From contig OV050031.1 of NCBI GenBank assembly GCA_920105625.2, positions 216,308,194 to 216,372,193 of the forward strand: DNA of 64,000 nucleotides, written 5' to 3'. How positions within the stretch are numbered: position 1 is the first letter of the stretch; each line of letters begins with the position of its first letter. Positions 59,470-64,000 of this stretch are shown in pieces. Under the pieces are notes generated by a model. The model saw only the letters and a program-made list of their open reading frames with translations. It was not told the DNA's origin and ran no database searches. Source of the DNA: Clusia tigrina. Taxonomy: Eukaryota; Arthropoda; Insecta; Diptera; Clusiidae. The translations under genes were made by a program, and so were the position numbers.

Positions 59470-60290
59470 GACTTTGAAATTTGTCGGCTTTCAAGCAGAG
59501 ATCCTAGCCATAAAGGAGGTACCCGAATACTTAAGTAAACACACCGTAACAAAAACCATTAGAAATATCAACTCGGATAGCCAGGCGGCCATCAAGTCAA
59601 TGAACTCAAAGGTTTCTCAGGACTGCTTGGTAGCCCTAAATGATATCAGCACCATTTTCAGGGTACGCCTAATATGGTTTCTCGGACATAGGGATATTGA
59701 AGGACACTTTATGGCTGATGAACTATTTAGACGGAGTACCAACCTTCCTCTGTGTATGGACAGATGCGAGGTTGGTGTATGGACAGATCTAATGTTGAAG
59801 TATAGCGTCGCGTGTGAGGCCCATAGGTCTTGGGCAGACGAAGGCAGTCGATTAACGACCAGGCTAATGTGGCCGGAACTTGATAGGAACAAATCTAGAG
59901 ACTTGGTTGCCCTGTCAAGAAAAGATATATCTAAGTTCATGGCTTGTATAACTGGTCATAGGGTATTCCCAGACATGCTCTCAGTCTGGGAGTATTCTCT
60001 CATTAATACTGCAGAAGCTGTGGGTTGAGGAGGAAGAGGATACTGTGGAACATCTATTCTATAGGTGCCCGGCGCTAGCTAGTGGGTTCTTTACGCAAAT
60101 ACGCTTTCAGCTATCTTACAAAAGTGTCCGGTGCGAAGCTCAAACAAATCCTGCGCATTATTAGGGCTTCGAAATGGTTTCAAGAGTAGGGTAAGGAAAA
60201 TACAGTGTTTTGCGGTGGTATGGCAATGGACCCATAGTGGTCTGAGTTAGTTGGTGTGTAAACTGACTGCCACGGAAACGAAAACCTACT
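59470..60290 (+). mobile_element. LINE RNase H to 3' end (family A)
   Basis: A 184-codon plus-strand frame holds FQAEILAIKEVPEYL, NSDSQAAIKSMNSKV, FLGHRDIEGHFMADELFRRS, the RNase H E, D and GHxxIEG...ADEL blocks. TRLMWPELDRNKSRDLVALS, then KFMACITGHRVFP follow. Frameshifts lead to ASASGFFTQIRF and the family A 3' UTR (GGACCCATAGTGGTCTGAG). The 5' part is absent. Confidence 0.85.
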
Positions 60291-60884
60291 AGGAGGAGAT
60301 TGTCTTACTGAGAAGATGTACTTACTGAGGAGATGTACTTACTGAGGAAATTGTCTCCTTTACTTAGAGTATAATTCTCTGAAGCTACTACTGTGTTGAT
60401 ACTAGGGTTGTCTTACTGTGAAATTTGTCTTCGTTTACTTAAAGAAAAGCACACTGAAGCTCCTACTTAGTTTTATGTATACATGGAATGAGTATATTAT
60501 TCATTATTATAATGCCTTATTCTACGGGTAACGTGTCTTCCGGCATTCTCTATTCTCTTTTGCACTTAGTCCTTTTTGGAAGACGCTGTTTGATTTTTGC
60601 AAACGTATGAATAAGAATTTTAATACAATATTGTAAAATGTTGCTACTTTCAAATCACAACTGCACTGCACCATTGAACCTCATAATTAAACATTTTGAT
60701 ACATTTTCCTTATTTTTGACACTCATTCAATTGATCGCCGATGAGCCACAACAAGGACAAGAATTTTCACTTATAATTTATCTCTTTGGCCCTATTAAAA
60801 TGCACTAATTACTCACTTTAGAGAGCCACAAAGGTTACAAAAATCCCAAACGGAAAGTGAGCCATTATTAAGACTTGGAAATGG

Positions 60885-62453
60885 AAGCTGGATCGAAAGC
60901 GATGAAGAAAAAGGAGCAGCATTTGCTGGGCATCTACAGTCAGTCTTTTGCCCTAATGCTCCGTTCAATTACTTCGAAGTCCCTACCTTAGCTACAATCG
61001 ATCCCTACCCGCTTCAATTCACAATCAAAGAGTTGGAGTGCATCATTAAAACAGGTCTTAATTTAAAAAAGTCCCCTGGGCATGATGTAACAACAAATGA
61101 AATGGTCATGGAATTACCACATCGTTAATGGCATGGAATTTCCACCGTTAAGACATCTCACCCAATCGTTTAATGCAATCATTCGCTTAAGTCACTTCAC
61201 GCATATATGAAAGATGTCCCAAATGACGATGATTTTTAAACAGGGAAAATATCCAACGCAGGTGTCCTCAGGCCCATTAGACTTCTATCCATCTTCTCAA
61301 AAGTATATGAAGAGATGTTACTTGGAAAAATGATGCCGTATCATCAAATCAAAATGGCTTTATTCGGATTCATCACTTTGGATTGCGAAAAGAACACGGC
61401 ACAATAAAACACGTGCACCCTATAATAAGTGAGTTATGTAGGAGTTGCCATGATGAAGAAGAGACAGTCGATTCATTACTTTTCATGTCAATGTCCAAGA
61501 CTACAGTTGACACGACTTCAATATTTGGGGTCGCGCTTCTTCACAAGTTTGACAGAGATAACGAAGGTGGACTTTTCGGATCTTCTCACTTTCGTCTGGA
61601 AAACCAAATGGTTTAATAGGGATGGTACTTCCAATGTATACGGAAATCAAGGGTAAGGACGATTATGCCTCCCCCTGGCATTTTGTGAAGGCAGTCACTA
61701 TGGACATAGATGTCTCCGAGTGGAAGTGCGGACACTTCGTACCCGCACACGCCTTCCCAACCTAACCTTACCTAACATAACAAGTGAAACTAGAAGAGCC
61801 TTCGAACAGAAGAAATATTTCTAGACATTGCCCAAGCTTTCGATGATGAGAGGCTTTCTGTCATGAGAGGCTTCTGCACAAGATCAAAAAGTTCCTCCCA
61901 TACAACACGCACAGAGTGCTGGAATCTGACCTAACGAATTGGAAATACAAAGTAAAATACAAGCAATTTGTAACGCCCGAATGTTTCAAATATTGGCTGG
62001 AGTACCACAAGGCAGTGTGCTGGGTCCTATTTTCTACCTAACATATACGAGTATGTCTAATCTACCAACATATAGCAGATTACTCACTTGCAAATTTGCT
62101 GACGACACAGCAATCACAATCCGCAAATCGGCTCTGATACTCCAGAGGAACATCTCAAAGATGTAGAAATGTGGCTGGCAAACTGGCGTATCAAAGTTAA
62201 TGAAGCTAAATGTAAACACAGAACTTTCACCCTCAGAATCCACACCTGTCCAACGGTGTCGCTCAATAACATACAAATAAGCCAAGTAACAGAAATGAAG
62301 AACTTAGGAATCTATGTTGAAGGTCGGTTAACTTGGAGGAAATCATAAGAACTCAAATGAAACTAAAGGCTAGTTGGTTAGTCAACAAAAAGTCCTAGTT
62401 GCACTTGGCATACAAAGTGCTTCTCTGCAAAGCTATCATTAACCCCATGTGGA
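60885..62453 (+). mobile_element. Jockey-like LINE reverse transcriptase, interrupted
   Basis: The plus strand reads GNGSWIESDEEKGAAFAGHL, KKSPGHDVTTNEMVMELPHR, RPIRLLSIFSKVYEEMLLGK and EHGTIKHVHPIIS. Then, after an insertion, it reads SETRRAFEQKKYFLDIAQAF, AGVPQGSVLGPIFYL and FADDTAITIRKSAL, ending IINPMWT. These are the fingers, palm and catalytic FADD blocks of Jockey-clade RTs. Several frameshifts make it dead. The 5' ORF, endonuclease and 3' end are missing. At 62454 it abuts a family A LINE. Confidence 0.85.
61422..61787 (+). mobile_element. 5'-truncated LINE nested in the Jockey-like element
   Basis: The segment 61433-61776 carries a Cys/His C-terminus (ELCRSCHDEEETVDSLLF, shifted to FSCQCPRLQLTRLQYLGSRF, then LLTFVWKTKWFN) and a tail CCTAACCTTACCTAAC. 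It is flanked by ATAATAAGTGA (61422-61432) and ATAACAAGTGA (61777-61787), an 11-bp duplication with one change. The RT frame is continuous when the insert and one copy are ignored. Confidence 0.85.
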
Positions 62454-62454
62454 C

Positions 62455-62875
62455 ATAGGTTAGGTTATGTTAACGTGGCAGCCGGTCTAAGGACCAGCTC
62501 ACTCAGACCACCTTGGGTCCATTGTGATACCACTGCGTAACAACGCACCACCGATTCACTCGTCGAACCATTTCGAAGCCCTAATAAAGCGCAGGATGTG
62601 TTTGACCTTCGCGCTAGACACCTCTGTAAGAGAGCTCAAAGCGTAATTGCCTAAAGAGCCCGCTCTACTTCTATCCAGAGCGGGGCAACTACAGAAGAGA
62701 TGTTCCACAGTCTCCTCCTCATCCCCACAGCTTCTGCAGTATTCATGGGAGAATACTCCCAGCCTGAGAGCATGCCTGCCGAACAGCCAGTGACCAGTTA
62801 CACAAGCCACGACCTTAGAGATATTCTCTCTTGACAGGGCAAGCAAGTCTCTAGATTTCCTTCTATTAAAGCAAA
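62455..62875 (-). mobile_element. LINE C-terminus and 3' end (family A)
   Basis: The minus-strand frame of 96 codons reads ALSRENISKVVACVTGHWLF, then GVFSHEYCRSCGDEEETVEH, LFCSCPALDRSRAGSLGNYA, KVKHILRFIRASKWFDE*. This is the best preserved family A C-terminus in the window. The 3' UTR runs to GGTTAGGTTATG at 62457. Confidence 0.88.
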
Positions 62876-62940
62876 GGACCTTGTAGGTCTATGTGTGGCC
62901 TTCATGGCTGGCCAGTCCAACCTTGTACTGCGACTTGCAG
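62870..62940 (+). mobile_element. LINE 3' tail (family C)
   Basis: AAAGGACCTTGTAGGTCTAT, then GTGTGGCCTTCATGGCTGGC and CAGTCCAACCTT match the family C tail. It lies head-on against the family A fragment. Confidence 0.6.
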
Positions 62941-62944
62941 AGGT

Positions 62945-64000
62945 AGGTGGGTTAAATGACTGACAATCCTCGGGTCGCCTCAATTAGCAATTTTGGTATG
63001 GAGCTTCGCTTTTATAACTAGGCATCTATTATTTGCAATGTCTTTAGACAACACTCAACTTTATATTACCAGACTACAGATTTATAATTCACTATCATTA
63101 GTTATCATATAGTTCTGATATAGAATATCGCAGTTAGATTCTATATTGATTCTCCATGATATAAGAGAAAATCTCTTAAAAATATCATGATCTTCTTAAG
63201 TAAGTTGACAGTAAGAAGGAAAGAAGAATAAGATCACTTTGGTTTATGACACAGAATGAACACTACGCAGTTATTTCTCCATAATAGTTTACTTCTTTAT
63301 AGTCCAATGCAACATGTTAAGGACAAAAAGACTTCCTTTCGAATATCTTTGAAAGATGAAGCAAAAATTCCCTTTCGCTTTGCAGCTGGAAACAAAATAT
63401 AAAAAAAAATCGAGAATATTTGTTAAAAAGTTATGAAAAGCACCACCACAAATCGAGCATAAAATGCCAATAAATGCCGACCCAAGGAGTATCCACAAAT
63501 ACAAAAGAAATTTAAAATAAAACCCAATATAAATAAAATTTCATTGCTACTCAAACTGCTGGCCGAAGTTTCTCTTCCATTACCCTGCTCATTTAAAGTT
63601 TTTCCATTTGCCAAAAAGCAGTTTCCGGTGATGCAGCACAAAAGGAACATAAATGCCGCTTATCTAATTTCACATAAAATATGCAAAAATGAACAGGAAA
63701 AGAAACAAATAAAAGCAAAATACGAAAGAGAAAAGTAACAAAAAAGAGCGAATTAGTTGCTTGCTACTTTACTTGGGCATAACCCAATTTCATTGCCTAA
63801 TTTACTTCAAAATAAACATAAAATTTCGTAAGCCGCTTAAAAGAAACACAATTCTTAAATAAATTGTGAGCTCTGGCACACGCCTGCATTCATCCACCCC
63901 CCGCCCCTTCGAGCACTCAGCAGCCAAAACACAGCGAAACACCGGAATAGCACACTCGCGCACAGCACCGGAGCAGAGGAAACATAAAAGCCCCTAAAAG
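62945..64000. other. Unique DNA to the window end; weak promoter-like end
   Basis: AT-rich sequence without a supported gene. The last 100 bases become GC-rich and contain CATAAAAGCCCC (63984-63995), a TATA-like box. A gene could start just beyond the right edge, but nothing here proves it. Confidence 0.35.

Noticed and set aside
1..64000. CRISPR array
   Set aside because: The many repeats are direct tandem or minisatellite arrays without unique equal-length spacers, in a eukaryotic sequence.

Overview
This window looks like euchromatic but repeat-rich DNA from a higher (schizophoran) fly. The evidence is short introns with GT/AG ends, AATAAA poly(A) signals, a CAA/CAG-rich coding exon, a mariner transposon, and many 5'-truncated non-LTR retrotransposons (LINEs) whose 3' ends run into CCTAACC or CCTACC tails. 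Such tails are familiar from tephritid fruit flies; the tephritid assignment is an inference. Nothing bacterial, viral or CRISPR-like was seen.

Host genes are sparse. Three models are well supported. (1) A minus-strand two-exon gene at 2508-3437 encodes a secreted protein with five copies of a YAKSYKLD-type repeat. (2) An intronless plus-strand gene at 28293-28931 encodes a 212-residue protein with two membrane segments. (3) A minus-strand three-exon gene at 37472-41938 encodes a 285-residue Gln-rich secreted protein. I assembled its last exon, with a C-x2-CC-x6-C-x2-CC motif, from splice sites and phase. None matches a family I recognise.

Mobile elements fill much of the rest. LINE pieces (RNase H, the Cys/His C-terminal module, reverse transcriptase, 3' tails) occur at about 25 places on both strands. 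They include a Jockey-like element at 60885-62453 that another LINE has interrupted, leaving an 11-bp target duplication. A half mariner (25280-26037) adjoins a LINE whose ORF2 has a triplicated 135-bp segment (26038-27860). Two related tRNA-like sequences (27890, 42310) look like a SINE family.

The most striking property is the number of unrelated local tandem arrays, with units of 16, 17, 18, 31, 48, about 95, 113, 115, 135, 125-170 and 155 bp. There is also a 2.65-kb pure pyrimidine tract (8636-11290). One array (20960-22340) has an inverted repeat inside each unit. Another (6310-7095) ends in an inverted copy of its own unit. Several arrays share a TCACTCAA/TTGAGTGA core. One 3.5-kb intron of the Gln-rich gene contains a 31-bp array and a larger degenerate array.

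Long stretches between these items (for example 11300-13300, 46900-49150, 51500-53220, 57320-59470 and 62940-64000) show only simple repeats or unique non-coding DNA. No operon-like organisation is expected or seen; the three genes show no evident functional link.
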